Positions 1 through 7,196 are shown, counted from the stretch's first letter. The stretch is 9,796 bases of DNA from Bacteroidaceae bacterium (GCA_016302435.1 JAEDNQ010000085.1:1-9796); one strand, 5' to 3'. Numbers and translations are program-made. Notes: generated from the letters alone by a model not told the origin.

Positions 1-51
1 AAATCGTCCAAGCAAAAGAGACACCCTGATAGAAACATGAAAACTAATTTA

Positions 52-137
52 TAGAGCACCCCTTAAATTATAGAACCTACCTTAATAGAACCCAACTAAA
101 AATACCTTTCTGTGGGAATTAATAGAACCCACCTAAG
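52..137. repeat. Four degenerate 15-nt repeats upstream of the hydrolase gene
   Basis: Four related segments start at 52 (TAGAGCACCCCTTAA), 71 (TAGAACCTACCTTAA), 86 (TAGAACCCAACTAAA) and 123 (TAGAACCCACCTAAG). They share the core TAGAaCccacCTtAA. Start-to-start spacings are 19, 15 and 37 nt, so the array is only partly regular. The last copy lies in a potential small hairpin (GTGGG at 112-116 with CCCAC at 128-132). The array sits 90-175 nt upstream of the hydrolase start. It could be an operator array, a transcribed leader, or a decayed intergenic repeat; nothing seen here decides between these. Confidence 0.5.
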
Positions 138-226
138 ATAGTTGTGAAGATAAAATTATTGATAGGCAGTGGCCAAGTTTGTGCCGTTGCCATGACATGT
201 TGAAGAATATGAGAAAAATATCGATT

Positions 227-1558
227 ATGAAAACATTAAGAATAGCATGGTTCATATTGTCAGTATTGCTGGCATCGACACGGACGGTGGCTGAGACCAC
301 CGAACCTTTGTTAGGTATAGTCAACCGCACAGATTGCGGCAGTTACTGGCGTTATGATTTCAACTACGAGACAGTGGATGCCGACGGAGAGACTCCTATT
401 GTACTATCCGCTGCCATCTTTCTGACTCCTCAGATACACGACAGGGAAATAAAGGCAAAAGGCTTGGGACTGCTTAACCACTACACCATCACCGATGACC
501 AAGAGCGACCTACCAACGTGACAGGCACTTTTACTCTTGAGGGCATCCTGTCCAACTCCAATTATGTAATGATAGAGTCAGACGGATTTGGATTCGGCCT
601 TGATGTCAAGCACAACCAGAAGTACCTGCAGGGCAGGGCTACGGCGCGTGTGAATATCGACGCATTCCTTGCAGGTCGCAATCTGCTGGAAGCTGAGGGA
701 TATGAATATGAAGACGTGGTGATCAACCTCGGCTACTCACAAGGTGGAAACACTGGAATGTGGGTTAACCGTCTTGTGGCAGAGGGATACCGAAGCGACG
801 AACTTCCGAAGATAGACTATTGCGTCATTGGTGGCGGACCCTACGACATGTATTCGCATTACCGCAGCTTGGTATCAGACAACATGTCGCAATATCCTGT
901 AGCCCTACCACTTATACTCAGCGGGATGATTGATGCCGGAGGATATAAGGTAAAGAACGAGGACGTCTTCAACGATGACTTCATTCAATATCTGCCCGAG
1001 TTGTTTGACTCCAAGGAACATGACACCGACTACATTAACGACTTCCTCTTTGAGAAGTTCGGAAGTGCAGACGACAAGAGCCTGCCTATTGACAAGATCG
1101 TGAGATCCGCATTCTTTGATGAGGAGAGTGAGCCGATGCAGGATATCATCTATCATTTGAAGCAGAACTCCCTCGTATATGACGAATGGAAACCAGACAA
1201 GACAGGCTTTATATCCTTCGTCCATTCCACTGCAGACGAGGTCGTTCCCTTCCTCAATCAGGAAAGCATGGAGAGACATTTGGTTGCCAATGGCTATGAC
1301 TCGTTCGACATTGATGACACTTCTACAGAAAGGCATACTGATACCGGTACCTATTATGTACTCAAGGCAGCGGTGCTTCTCGATTCATTTGTCCCCACAG
1401 GCATGGAGGATGTATACGGCAAAATACCCGTGGCGAACACGCATAACATCTACAGTATCGACGGGTGCCTGATACGCAAAAAGACTACATTGAGCGAGGC
1501 TTTCCGTTCTTTGCCCAGGGGCATATACGTCATCAACGGACGCAAGGTCGTGAAATAG
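227..1558 (+). CDS. Secreted alpha/beta hydrolase (lipase/esterase-like) with Por-type C-terminal tail
   Basis: Predicted exported serine hydrolase of 443 residues. The N-terminus has a basic start, a hydrophobic stretch and a TRTVA-ETTEP junction, as in a Sec signal peptide of about 22 residues. The nucleophile elbow GYSQGG puts the catalytic serine at Ser171. HSTADEVVPF supplies a probable acid at Asp337, and TERHTDTG a probable base at His370, in the order and spacing of an alpha/beta hydrolase triad. The fold resembles the secretory-lipase (LIP-like) group, but the substrate cannot be read from the sequence. Residues about 408-443 (IYSIDGCLIRKK, then RGIYVINGRKVVK) resemble the end of a type A type IX secretion sorting domain. 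I chose ATG 227 because it gives a compact signal peptide; ATG 209 is also plausible, and TTG 179 is less likely. The gene converges on the M61 gene, and no clear terminator is visible in the 75-nt gap. Confidence 0.85.
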   Translation: MKTLRIAWFILSVLLASTRTVAETTEPLLGIVNRTDCGSYWRYDFNYETVDADGETPIVLSAAIFLTPQIHDREIKAKGLGLLNHYTITDDQERPTNVTGTFTLEGILSNSNYVMIESDGFGFGLDVKHNQKYLQGRATARVNIDAFLAGRNLLEAEGYEYEDVVINLGYSQGGNTGMWVNRLVAEGYRSDELPKIDYCVIGGGPYDMYSHYRSLVSDNMSQYPVALPLILSGMIDAGGYKVKNEDVFNDDFIQYLPELFDSKEHDTDYINDFLFEKFGSADDKSLPIDKIVRSAFFDEESEPMQDIIYHLKQNSLVYDEWKPDKTGFISFVHSTADEVVPFLNQESMERHLVANGYDSFDIDDTSTERHTDTGTYYVLKAAVLLDSFVPTGMEDVYGKIPVANTHNIYSIDGCLIRKKTTLSEAFRSLPRGIYVINGRKVVK

Positions 1559-1633
1559 AAATCTACAGACATGCAGGGATGAACGAAGAACAGGCAGCCG
1601 TGCGGGCATTATTCATAAGCCTCTGAAGGTTTC

Positions 1634-3100
1634 TTAGTTTTTGGAAAGGGTCATTATCCATTTCTCCCTGTCGAGTTTGATGCCCGCAGGGGTGAGATAA
1701 CGTTCGTAGTCAATATCTCCTGGCTTGTCCACCATGTCACGAACGTGTGACATCGAGGCACCAGCCACTTCATCGACAGCGTTCCAGAATTCCTCCTCGG
1801 TGAATCCTCTGCCAGCCTCCTTGTAATATCTGTTGTATAGCAGACGCATGAGGTCGTCGAGCGAGTGTCTGTTGTTGGACAGGCGTTGTATCTCAATGTC
1901 CATGATAAGTCCTACTGACGGTCCGCGGAAGTAGTAATTTATTCGCACGTCTTTCGAGTTGGCATCCTCGTTCATGAAGTCTAACCAGATGTCATAGCTT
2001 GTCATGCGCAGGCTTTGGTGATATTTGCCGTCGTAGAGTTCGTCCATCTTCATGTAGTTGGATAGCAAGAGGAGTTTCTCCTCCTCGGTGCACAGTCCGG
2101 CGCGTTCGAGTATGAGTGTCTCATAGTAGCAGGTTATGCCTTCGCAGAACCATAGCAAGGGACAGTAGGCTTCGCGGTCGTAGTCGAACGGACCGAGTTC
2201 TATGGGTCTTATTGTCTTTACATTATAGAGGTGGAAATATTCGTGAGCCACAAAGGAAAGGAATTTAAGCCATCGGCTACGCTCGTCGTAAAATTCGTAT
2301 GTTCCGTCGGTATAGCAAGCCTGCGAGTTCAGGTGCTCCAGCCCTCCCTGTCCCTCGCCAAGGTGAATGAGGCAATAGTTGTCGTACGGTACATCGCCGA
2401 TGATGTCAGTGCATGTTGACACAATGGCGCGGAAGGAGGATTCAAATCGTGACTCTTCCAGCCCTTGAGGTGTCTCGATGGCAAACTCGTAGTCGTGACC
2501 TTCGTGTGTGAAGGACTTGGTATAATGATTGCCGATGAGGAACGGACTGTCGAAGAGTATGTCGAATGACGGTACTGTGAATGAGTGCGGATTGTCTGTG
2601 TCCGCCTTTAGTCCCGATGAAATATTCTTCCAGTTGGATGGAAGGTCGTAGGTCAGTGTGAGAGGATGGGATGTGTCCGTGTCTTTATACATGAATACAC
2701 CGTTTGGGGCGATGAAAGCCACGTTGGCATCCACACGGCTTGAGGCGACGTCGCGCTCGTTGGCGAAGATACGGTAACTCACATTGATGGTCTTTTTGCC
2801 CTTGGTGTCAATAACCCATGTGTTCTTGCTTTCTTTGTGCCAACTTAGTCTTTCACCTTTTCTGTCAGTTGCGCTAAAGTCGCACAGGTGTTTGGGAAAA
2901 TCGAGTATAGAGTAGTAGCCAGGTGCCCAAACGGGCATTTTCAGCTTTAGCTGTTCGTCCTCTCCTGTATAGGTCAGGTTCACGTTTAGGTAGTGCTTGG
3001 CTGTGTCCATGCTTACGGTATATTGCATATGGTAGTCATCTGCTGCTGCAGATGTGGTAGCCAGCATGAGTGCCGCCATCCATATTATTTTTTTTCTCAT
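1634..3100 (-). CDS. M61 family zinc metallopeptidase, PDZ-less, exported
   Basis: Predicted periplasmic or secreted aminopeptidase of the M61 (glycyl aminopeptidase-like) family, 488 residues from the ATG at 3100. A signal peptide is evident (MRKKIIWMAALMLATTSAAA, then DDYH). The N-terminal half is the beta-rich M61 domain. The zinc site is HEYFH at 286-290, followed by NVKTIRP and then LLWFCEGITCYYE, where Glu320 is the probable third ligand. The protein ends soon after DIDYERYLTPAGIKL, the point where typical M61 proteins of about 600 residues continue into a PDZ domain, so that domain is absent. The stop is a clean TAA with no sign of a frameshift. The start is ambiguous because a 32-bp duplication repeats the start region: ATG 3115 (493 residues) is in frame and overlaps a mini-ORF stop, while GTG 3148 is unlikely. 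It is probably co-transcribed with the dipeptidase gene immediately upstream. Confidence 0.85.
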   Translation of the reverse strand: MRKKIIWMAALMLATTSAAADDYHMQYTVSMDTAKHYLNVNLTYTGEDEQLKLKMPVWAPGYYSILDFPKHLCDFSATDRKGERLSWHKESKNTWVIDTKGKKTINVSYRIFANERDVASSRVDANVAFIAPNGVFMYKDTDTSHPLTLTYDLPSNWKNISSGLKADTDNPHSFTVPSFDILFDSPFLIGNHYTKSFTHEGHDYEFAIETPQGLEESRFESSFRAIVSTCTDIIGDVPYDNYCLIHLGEGQGGLEHLNSQACYTDGTYEFYDERSRWLKFLSFVAHEYFHLYNVKTIRPIELGPFDYDREAYCPLLWFCEGITCYYETLILERAGLCTEEEKLLLLSNYMKMDELYDGKYHQSLRMTSYDIWLDFMNEDANSKDVRINYYFRGPSVGLIMDIEIQRLSNNRHSLDDLMRLLYNRYYKEAGRGFTEEEFWNAVDEVAGASMSHVRDMVDKPGDIDYERYLTPAGIKLDREKWIMTLSKN

Positions 3101-3144
3101 TGTTGTAGTGATCATATTATTTTTTTTCTCATTGTTGTAGTGAT
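3081..3144. repeat. Perfect 32-bp tandem duplication at a gene junction
   Basis: Positions 3081-3112 and 3113-3144 are identical over all 32 bases, and the identity stops at both outer edges. Each copy, read on the - strand, contains CACTACAACAATGAG followed by A-rich sequence with an A8 run and ATAATATG. The duplication covers the last codons and TGA of the dipeptidase gene and the start region of the M61 gene. Because 32 is not a multiple of three, the two copies are read in different frames relative to the M61 gene. Confidence 0.95.
3112..3132 (-). other. Six-codon mini-ORF (MRKKII) bridging two genes by ATGA overlaps
   Basis: The upstream copy of the 32-bp duplication reads ATG AGA AAA AAA ATA ATA TGA. 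Its ATG (3132-3130) overlaps the TGA of the dipeptidase gene (3131-3129). Its own TGA (3114-3112) overlaps the in-frame M61 ATG at 3115-3113. The peptide is the start of the M61 signal peptide, cut off by the duplication. It is probably a relic or a coupling device rather than a functional peptide. Confidence 0.5.
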
Positions 3145-3890
3145 GCACGCGCTATGGGGAATGTGAAGTAAGTGTTGGGGAATGGTTCGTTGGCAAGTGT
3201 GAAATGCCACCACTCACAGTCGTATGGCTTGAAGCCGTGGGCTATCATTGCCTTTTGGAGTATCATGCGGTTGTCGTACTGCTCTTGAGTTATCGGGGTG
3301 TAGGTTCCGATGGTCTGTCCTGGCAGCACGTCAGGATGGGATGCTACGCCGAAGTAGTCGTAGGTGCAGCCCATGTCCACCTCATTCTCCAACTTCATGT
3401 CGAAGAGTGTGAGGTCGATGGTGCTTCCGCGGGTATGTCCTGATTTTTCAGCTATGTATTCTTGTGGCACGAGCACTTCTTTGCTGAGCTCTGGGTAGAA
3501 GTACTGTTTCATGAGCGTGTCGTTGACATCCACTGCCCACTCCATGAAGTAGTCCACAGCCTTCTGCGGACGGTAGCCATCGAAAATCTTCAGGCGGTAG
3601 CCTTGCTGGACAAGGTCGTCGCTGACTTTCTTCAGTGAGTCAGCAGCCTGTCTGGTGAGCATGGCTATGGGTTCATCGTAGCCGGGGATGCGGCGACCGA
3701 TGAAGTTGTAGGTGCTGTAGTAGCGTATCTCGAGAATGACATCTGGGATAACATCCGACAGCACAACGAACTGTGAGGCGTCTTCCTCGGGCGACTTGTT
3801 GTTGTCGTCATTGTCTGAGCAAGAGGAAAGGCTTGAGATAGTGAGGCTGCATATCAGTGCTGTTAGCAGTTGCGAAAGTTTTTTATTCAT
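3129..3890 (-). CDS. ddpX: D-alanyl-D-alanine dipeptidase, lipoprotein, M15D (VanX/DdpX family)
   Basis: Zinc dipeptidase that in this family cleaves D-Ala-D-Ala, either to recycle peptidoglycan peptides or, in VanX, for glycopeptide resistance. The protein has 253 residues. A lipoprotein signal ends in LSSC, with the lipidated cysteine at 24, followed by an Asp/Asn-rich linker, so it should be membrane-anchored outside the cytoplasm. Key M15D residues are present: DGYRPQKA with the catalytic arginine at Arg107, SGHTRGSTIDL with zinc ligands His152 and Asp159, and CEWWHF with general base Glu226 and zinc ligand His229. No VanH, VanA or VanS/R genes lie nearby. A lipoprotein form fits nutrient or cell-wall peptide recycling better than vancomycin resistance, which is an inference. 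The symbol is given by family similarity only. A TAnnTTTG promoter lies 35-42 nt upstream, and the stop overlaps the junction duplication leading into the M61 gene. Confidence 0.88.
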   Translation of the reverse strand: MNKKLSQLLTALICSLTISSLSSCSDNDDNNKSPEEDASQFVVLSDVIPDVILEIRYYSTYNFIGRRIPGYDEPIAMLTRQAADSLKKVSDDLVQQGYRLKIFDGYRPQKAVDYFMEWAVDVNDTLMKQYFYPELSKEVLVPQEYIAEKSGHTRGSTIDLTLFDMKLENEVDMGCTYDYFGVASHPDVLPGQTIGTYTPITQEQYDNRMILQKAMIAHGFKPYDCEWWHFTLANEPFPNTYFTFPIARASLQQ

Positions 3891-3924
3891 AAGTAGGTAT
3901 GATGATTAATTGTTATATGCACGG

Positions 3925-3932
3925 CAAAGTTA
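3925..3932 (-). promoter_or_regulatory. Bacteroidetes-type -7 promoter element for the dipeptidase-M61 unit
   Basis: Read on the - strand the sequence is TAACTTTG, an exact match to the Bacteroidetes housekeeping -7 consensus TAnnTTTG, 34 nt ahead of the dipeptidase ATG. The predicted transcript start would fall near 3918, giving a leader of about 25-30 nt. I see no convincing -33 TTG. The upstream DNA instead carries four A7-A8 tracts on this strand (3937-3944, 3967-3973, 3978-3984, 3996-4003), which may act like an UP element or curve the DNA. Confidence 0.6.
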
Positions 3933-4029
3933 GTAATTTTTTTTGTCAGAGATAGCTGCTGTGTGGTTTTTTTCTGCTTTTTTTAATGTATGATGTTTTT
4001 TTTGAAAGATTGAGCAGTTTTGTCAGGAC

Positions 4030-4071
4030 AACAAGGGTGTGCCAATAATACTTTGTTGGCACACCCTTGTT
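4030..4071 (-). terminator. Strong 16-bp stem-loop after the POT transporter gene
   Basis: Perfect inverted repeat: arms at 4030-4045 and 4056-4071 (core AAGGGTGTGCCAA / TTGGCACACCCTT) with a 10-nt loop. It begins about 20 nt past the POT stop codon and precedes the dipeptidase promoter, the expected place for a terminator separating two - strand units. The longest T-run (4070-4075) follows the stem on the + strand. On the - strand the tail is only TTGTTGT, so the element may be bidirectional. Confidence 0.75.
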
Positions 4072-4091
4072 TTTTCGATAGGTTCTATATG

Positions 4092-5678
4092 CTATGCTAC
4101 CTTGTTCAGCTTCTTGATGATGGAGAAGATGAAGAGGGCGGCGATGAGGCAGATGACCATGAGCACTGTCCATACTATCCATGGCTCTATTCCCCAGAGG
4201 AGGCCAGGTATCTGTACGAGGAAGTTGCCGAGCGCTGTTGATACAAACCAGCCGCCCATCATCATGCCCTTGTATTTGGGTGGAGCTACCTTTGTCACGA
4301 AGGAGATGCCGATAGGGGAGAGGAGCAGCTCTGCGAAGGTGAGGATGAGGTAGGTGTTGACGAGGAGGTTGGGGCTGGCGTCTGCCATGTGGAGGTTGGT
4401 GCCGTCAGCAGCGTAGGCTGGTGCTGGAAGTCCGAGAGAACCGAGAGTCATGAAAAGGTAGGCTGCAGCGGCTACGAGCATGCCGAGGCCTATCTTGACT
4501 GGAGCCTTAGGCTCTTTGCCTATCTTGGCGAGGGCAGCGAAGATGGCTATGCTGACAGGTGTGAGCATGACTACGAAGCAGGCGTTGAACTGCTGGAAGA
4601 TAGGTGCGCTGACAGCGACTGTGGTGTCGTCAGACGGGAGCATGCCGATGATGAAGCATACGCCTGCTGCCACAAGGACACCTGCTATGATGCGGTTGAG
4701 ACCCTTGGTCTGGAAGAGACCGAAAAGTCCATAGACGATGAAGATGCAGGCCAGAAGGTTGCGCACGTCGAAGAGCATGGTTTGCAGACCTGTGGATGAG
4801 GTGGCTGTGTAGTCGCGGGCAAAGAATGTCAGGGTGAGTCCGTTTTGGTGGAAGGCCATCCAGAAGAAGACCACTACAGCGAAGACAAGGCAGAGGCACA
4901 CGATGCGCTCTTTTGTCTCAGCTGGTGAGAGGGTGTCGACGATGGCTTCTTGTGCTTTTTCTGCTCCTTTCTTGACCGAGGTGGTGACATGCTTGAAGGC
5001 TGGCATGCCGATGTAGTAGATGAGGATGGATATGATCAGAGAGGCGAAGGCTACTCCGAAGGCATAGTGGTAGGAGTCGGCTTCTGACACGCTGAGTGAG
5101 TTTTGTGCCCACTCCATGATGCGTATGGCTGCTGTCGGGGCAAAGAGGGCGCCAACGTTGATGGCCATGTAGAAGAGTGAGAAGCCTGAGTCGCGCTTGT
5201 CGGCAAACTCGGGCGCATTGTAGAGGTCGCCTACCATGACTTGGAGGTTGCCTTTGAAGAGTCCGGTGCCGAGGCTGACCAACAGGAGTGCTCCTCCCAT
5301 GGCTATCATGGCAAAGGTGTCTTTGCCGAGTGGCAGGGAGAGAAGGACGTAACCTGCGAACATGATGAAGATGCCGATGGTGACCATCTTGCTGTAGCCG
5401 AACTTATCTGCCAACATGCCGCCGAAGAGAGGCAGGAAGTAGACGAGCATGAGGAAGGTAGAGAAGATGGTGCTGGTGACGCCTTCACTGAAGCCAAAAT
5501 TGGCCTGAAGGAACAGGGTGAAGACTGCGAGCATGGTGTAGTAACCGAAGCGCTCGCCTGTGTTGGCCAGGGCTAATACCCACAGACCTTTGGGCTGACC
5601 CTTGTAGGAGTTCAGCAGGAAGTAGAACCATAGTATGAAGCATACTACAATCCATGGGGTGGAGATTGTTTCAAACAT
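4092..5678 (-). CDS. POT/PTR2 family proton-coupled oligopeptide transporter
   Basis: Inner-membrane carrier for di- and tripeptides, 528 residues, almost entirely hydrophobic, with 13 or more predicted helices. Family evidence: ANTGERFGYY at 38-47 corresponds to the ExxERFxYY motif; GGMLADKFG at 86-94 is the MFS-type loop; GLFKGN at 139-144 contains the conserved TM4 lysine (Lys142); and FSLFYMAINVGAL at 166-178 fits the second PTR2 signature. Two departures stand out. The first glutamate of ExxER is Asn39. A hydrophobic helix (about residues 8-24) precedes the motif, where most POTs begin directly with the motif helix. The C-terminus (IIKKLNKVA) is cytoplasmic and basic. The gene follows the S9 peptidase and MFS genes in one orientation, which supports peptide uptake. 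It is preceded by a 138-nt gap containing a stem-loop and followed by a strong stem-loop. Confidence 0.9.
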   Translation of the reverse strand: MFETISTPWIVVCFILWFYFLLNSYKGQPKGLWVLALANTGERFGYYTMLAVFTLFLQANFGFSEGVTSTIFSTFLMLVYFLPLFGGMLADKFGYSKMVTIGIFIMFAGYVLLSLPLGKDTFAMIAMGGALLLVSLGTGLFKGNLQVMVGDLYNAPEFADKRDSGFSLFYMAINVGALFAPTAAIRIMEWAQNSLSVSEADSYHYAFGVAFASLIISILIYYIGMPAFKHVTTSVKKGAEKAQEAIVDTLSPAETKERIVCLCLVFAVVVFFWMAFHQNGLTLTFFARDYTATSSTGLQTMLFDVRNLLACIFIVYGLFGLFQTKGLNRIIAGVLVAAGVCFIIGMLPSDDTTVAVSAPIFQQFNACFVVMLTPVSIAIFAALAKIGKEPKAPVKIGLGMLVAAAAYLFMTLGSLGLPAPAYAADGTNLHMADASPNLLVNTYLILTFAELLLSPIGISFVTKVAPPKYKGMMMGGWFVSTALGNFLVQIPGLLWGIEPWIVWTVLMVICLIAALFIFSIIKKLNKVA

Positions 5679-5755
5679 TGTATTATTTGGTATTGGTTAA
5701 TAGGGTGTTCAATAAATTGGTTTTGCGGATAAAGGACAGATATTCTTGACAATTA

Positions 5756-5796
5756 GCAGGTTCGGGTGGGGAAATCCCCTTCCCGGTAGCTCCTGC
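5756..5796 (-). promoter_or_regulatory. Intercistronic stem-loop between MFS and POT genes
   Basis: An inner stem (CGGG..GGGG / CCCC.CCCG, 5763-5785, ATTT loop on the - strand) is enclosed by an outer GCAGG/CCTGC pair (5756-5760 with 5792-5796). It begins about 20 nt after the MFS stop and ends 77 nt before the POT start. No T-run follows it, so an intrinsic terminator is unlikely. A processing, stabilising or attenuating role is possible. I find no convincing promoter in the remaining gap, only a weak TTG-N19-TATCC candidate. Confidence 0.45.
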
Positions 5797-5816
5797 ATCA
5801 TGTCATTGTCCGCTAC

Positions 5817-7196
5817 TTACTGCTTTATGTTGGCCTTCTGGAGTCCGTAGCCTTTCTTCTTGTCTTCTATGAGGAGGAGGAAGGAGATGAGGATGGCTGC
5901 TGCACCGAAGGCGGCGAAGATGGTCATGGACTCTGTGTAGTCGATGATGCCGTTGGCGTCGGTGTTTTTGTCGTTGACTGCGCCTATCCACATGGGGACC
6001 ATGGAGAGTCCTATGTTCTGTATGTAGAAGATGACGGCATAGGCTGTGCCGAGGAGTTTCATCGGGATAATCTTTGGTACGGATGGCCACATGGCTGAGG
6101 GCACGAGGCCGAAGGCTATGCCGAGGACTATCATGACTCCGATGGCAAGGGCTACATTGCTTAATGGGAGGGCAAAGGTGACATGGACGATGGTGAGGAG
6201 GATGGAACCGAGTATCATGAGTGTGGCTCCCATGCCTTTCTTGTCATATATACCTCCGAAGAAGGGGGTAAGGAATATCGTGCCGAAGGGCAGCATGGCT
6301 GGTATGAGGCCTGCGAGTTCGGGGTCTACCCCATATTTGAAGACCATGAGCTTTGTGGCAAACTTGAGGAAGGGGAATACGCCTGCGTAGAACATGAGGC
6401 AGAGGAGGGTGATGTACCAGAAGCCCTTGTTGGTGAGGAGCAGGGTGAGGTCGGAGAATCTGAAGCTCTCTTCGCTGCTGTCTGACGCTGTGTTGGCTGC
6501 TGAGGCATCTTCTTTCTTGTCCATGACATTGTAGACGATGAAGGATATCATGCCGATGCAGAGGCAGGCGGCTCCAAGGCCTACTGAGGCGCTGACGCCA
6601 CCGAGTGACTTGGCTATGGGGAGGGCTGCTCCAAGGGCTACAGCTGTGCCGATGCGGGCGAGAGCTACCTGAAGTCCCATGGCAAGGGCGAGTTCGTGGC
6701 CTGTGAACCACTTGACGATGACCTTGCTGACAGTGATGCCGGCTATCTCGCATCCGACGCCGTAGATGGCGAAGCCGAGTCCTGCGTAGGCTACTTGTGC
6801 CTGCACGTCGCCGCCGAAGGGTACCCAGATGGTAGCATCGCCAAAGTCTTGGCTGACTGACCACCACTTGATGAGTGCTCCGCCGAACATGAGGGCTGTG
6901 GAGAGCACGCCTGTGAAGCGGATGCCGAACTTGTCGAGGATGATGCCTCCGAAGAAGAGGAGGAGAAGGTAGACGTTCATCAGGCCGTATGCGCCTGAGA
7001 ACCATCCGTACTCTGATGATGTCCATCCTAATCCGAGTCCGCCTTCACTGCCTTTGGCGGCGGTGAGGAGTGGCTCGAGGGGCGACATGACATCGGTGAA
7101 GAAGTAGCCGAACATCATGGTGACGGAGACAATGATGAGGGCTGTCCAACGCATGGCTGGTGAATCTGAGAGTTTTTGCTGAAGTTGTTGAGTCAT
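5817..7196 (-). CDS. MFS transporter, 12 TM, candidate peptide or organic-anion carrier
   Basis: Inner-membrane major facilitator of 459 residues with about 12 predicted helices in two halves, separated by a charged central loop (VMDKKEDASAANTASDSSEES). The first helix is around 17-37. Motif A appears twice: GGIILDKFGIR at 83-93 in the first half, and GGIYDKKG at the equivalent loop of the second. A QNIGLSMVPMWIGA segment lies in a late helix. Substrate cannot be assigned from motifs. Membership of the broad group that includes MFSD1-like dipeptide carriers is an inference, encouraged by the S9 peptidase directly upstream and the POT gene directly downstream. The start at ATG 7196 gives a short polar N-terminus before helix 1. 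A ~50-bp leader repeat, shared with the S9 gene, ends 24 nt ahead of this start. The gap after the S9 stop is 99 nt, so co-transcription is likely. Confidence 0.8.
   Translation of the reverse strand: MTQQLQQKLSDSPAMRWTALIIVSVTMMFGYFFTDVMSPLEPLLTAAKGSEGGLGLGWTSSEYGWFSGAYGLMNVYLLLLFFGGIILDKFGIRFTGVLSTALMFGGALIKWWSVSQDFGDATIWVPFGGDVQAQVAYAGLGFAIYGVGCEIAGITVSKVIVKWFTGHELALAMGLQVALARIGTAVALGAALPIAKSLGGVSASVGLGAACLCIGMISFIVYNVMDKKEDASAANTASDSSEESFRFSDLTLLLTNKGFWYITLLCLMFYAGVFPFLKFATKLMVFKYGVDPELAGLIPAMLPFGTIFLTPFFGGIYDKKGMGATLMILGSILLTIVHVTFALPLSNVALAIGVMIVLGIAFGLVPSAMWPSVPKIIPMKLLGTAYAVIFYIQNIGLSMVPMWIGAVNDKNTDANGIIDYTESMTIFAAFGAAAILISFLLLIEDKKKGYGLQKANIKQ

Noticed and set aside
179..226. Earlier starts for the hydrolase (TTG 179, ATG 197, ATG 209)
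   Set aside because: They add residues ahead of a normal signal peptide without a better ribosome site. ATG 209 remains possible, but ATG 227 is the simplest choice.
133..330. Small - strand open frame of 65 codons overlapping the hydrolase start
   Set aside because: It overlaps the signal-peptide region of the hydrolase on the opposite strand and shows no recognisable features.
3129..3890. Vancomycin-resistance gene vanX
   Set aside because: Catalytic residues match the M15D family, but the protein is a lipoprotein and no vanH, vanA or regulator genes flank it. A recycling dipeptidase is the safer reading.
6244..7026. 260-codon Arg/His-rich open frame on the - strand
   Set aside because: It is an out-of-frame shadow of the MFS transporter gene, with low-complexity basic composition and no plausible fold.
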